From NCBI GenBank assembly GCA_947627825.1, contig CANQXO010000024.1:1-15870 (forward strand): a stretch of DNA of 15,870 bases. Reading direction: 5' to 3'. Below, piece by piece: positions 15,291 to 15,870 of this stretch; position 1 is the stretch's first letter; the number at the start of each line of letters is the position of its first letter. The stretch is from an uncultured Clostridia bacterium. Its GTDB lineage: Bacteria; Bacillota_A; Clostridia; TANB77; CAG-508. Both the position numbers and the translations under genes were made by a program. The notes beneath the pieces were generated by a model. That model made no database searches. It was given only the letters and a program-made list of their open reading frames with translations, and was not told the DNA's origin.

Positions 15291-15870
15291 ATGAAGAATT
15301 ATCAATTAAAAACAATATTGGCTTTCTTCATTATTGGTAGTATTATTATTGTTGGATTTGGACTTGTTCTTGCAAGAGAATATAATATAATGGGAACAAA
15401 ACTAATTTTGACAATAATATTAGCCATAGCAATACTTGCACTTTCTTGCATTGCTACGGCTATTTTTACAGTAAAAAAAATAATAGAGCCAATGTCAAGA
15501 ATGTTAAAGGGTGCGGTTTTATATAAAGATATAGATACAAGCAAGAAGAGTAATCGTGAAATTGAAAATTTAGTAAAAGATTTAAGAGAAAGCCTAATGG
15601 AAGCCAATACTCAAAAAAGGCAAACAGATACAATTTTAAAACACATGACAGATGGAGTTATTGCATTTGATATGAAGGGAAAAGTAACATATATAAACCC
15701 AGCAGCAATGCAAATGCTTGAATTAAAAGAATCAGACAGAACATTTGAAAAAATATTTTCAAAATATGATAACATAAACATGGAAAAAATAATTTACTTA
15801 GAAAACTGGACTTCATCTGAAATGAAAATAGAAAATCACAATGTATCAATGAACTTATTTTTCGTGCCAT
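15291..15870 (+). CDS. walK: Sensor histidine kinase, WalK/PhoR type, 5' part (cut by window end)
   Basis: Only the first 193 residues are present; the HisKA and ATPase domains lie beyond the window. GGAGG at 15281-15285 precedes the ATG, and the gene starts 11 bases after the response regulator stop, so the two form an operon. Two hydrophobic helices (about 8-28 and 37-60) are separated by only about eight residues (AREYNIMG). A basic HAMP-like linker and helix follow (about 61-110), then a PAS domain beginning ILKHMTDGVIAFDMKGKVTYINPAAMQML (115-143), typical of WalK and PhoR. Bacillus and Staphylococcus WalK have a large extracellular sensor between the helices. Its absence here implies sensing in the membrane or through the cytoplasmic PAS domain. 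No stop or frameshift is seen in the visible part. Confidence 0.82.
   Translation, partial: MKNYQLKTILAFFIIGSIIIVGFGLVLAREYNIMGTKLILTIILAIAILALSCIATAIFTVKKIIEPMSRMLKGAVLYKDIDTSKKSNREIENLVKDLRESLMEANTQKRQTDTILKHMTDGVIAFDMKGKVTYINPAAMQMLELKESDRTFEKIFSKYDNINMEKIIYLENWTSSEMKIENHNVSMNLFFVP

Noticed and set aside
1..15870. CRISPR arrays, tRNA or rRNA genes, or a reverse transcriptase
   Set aside because: I saw no regularly spaced direct repeats with unique spacers, no recognisable RNA gene and no RT motif in any frame.

Overview
The window is strongly AT-rich, with mostly ATG starts, A/T-ending codons and AGGAGG-type ribosome sites close to the genes. It carries a CwlD-type cell-wall amidase, a WalR/WalK-type two-component pair and a pilin-like N-terminus of the clostridial 'KGITLxALVxTIIxxLILAG' kind. 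Together these point to a low-GC Gram-positive member of the Clostridia, probably an uncultured gut or anaerobic lineage. That assignment is an inference from gene content; no rRNA is present.

Layout. (1) 1-447: the 3' part of an Rpn-type PD-(D/E)XK nuclease/'transposase' gene. (2) 463-671: two perfect 29-bp inverted repeats bounding 151 bp, which look like an invertible DNA switch. The segment holds a near-consensus sigma-A promoter that points away from the next gene, plus a two-way terminator-like hairpin. (3) 692-2356: a pilin-like, membrane-anchored protein with a formylglycine-generating-enzyme/C-type-lectin-like C-terminus ending in GFRPVLVV, resembling targets of diversity-generating retroelements. 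(4) 2378-5402, minus strand: a probable operon of a 50-residue coiled-coil protein, a 681-residue repeat-rich coiled-coil protein and the amidase cwlD. A hairpin buries the cwlD ribosome site. (5) 5569-13392: a very large cyclic beta-1,2-glucan synthase-type protein (GT84, GH189-like and GH94 regions). (6) 13558-14427: a secreted cohesin-like protein with an IPKTG sorting signal, followed by a terminator. (7) 14542 to the window end: response regulator and histidine kinase of WalR/WalK type, the kinase cut by the window edge.

Most genes concern the cell envelope: glucan synthesis, peptidoglycan hydrolysis, a wall-anchored adhesion-type protein and a wall-stress regulator. The most interesting part is 463-2356. 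If both inferences hold, one surface protein would be switched on or off by promoter inversion and also have a retroelement-diversified binding face. In the orientation given here, the switch would be OFF. No recombinase, reverse transcriptase or template repeat lies in the window, so both would have to act in trans.
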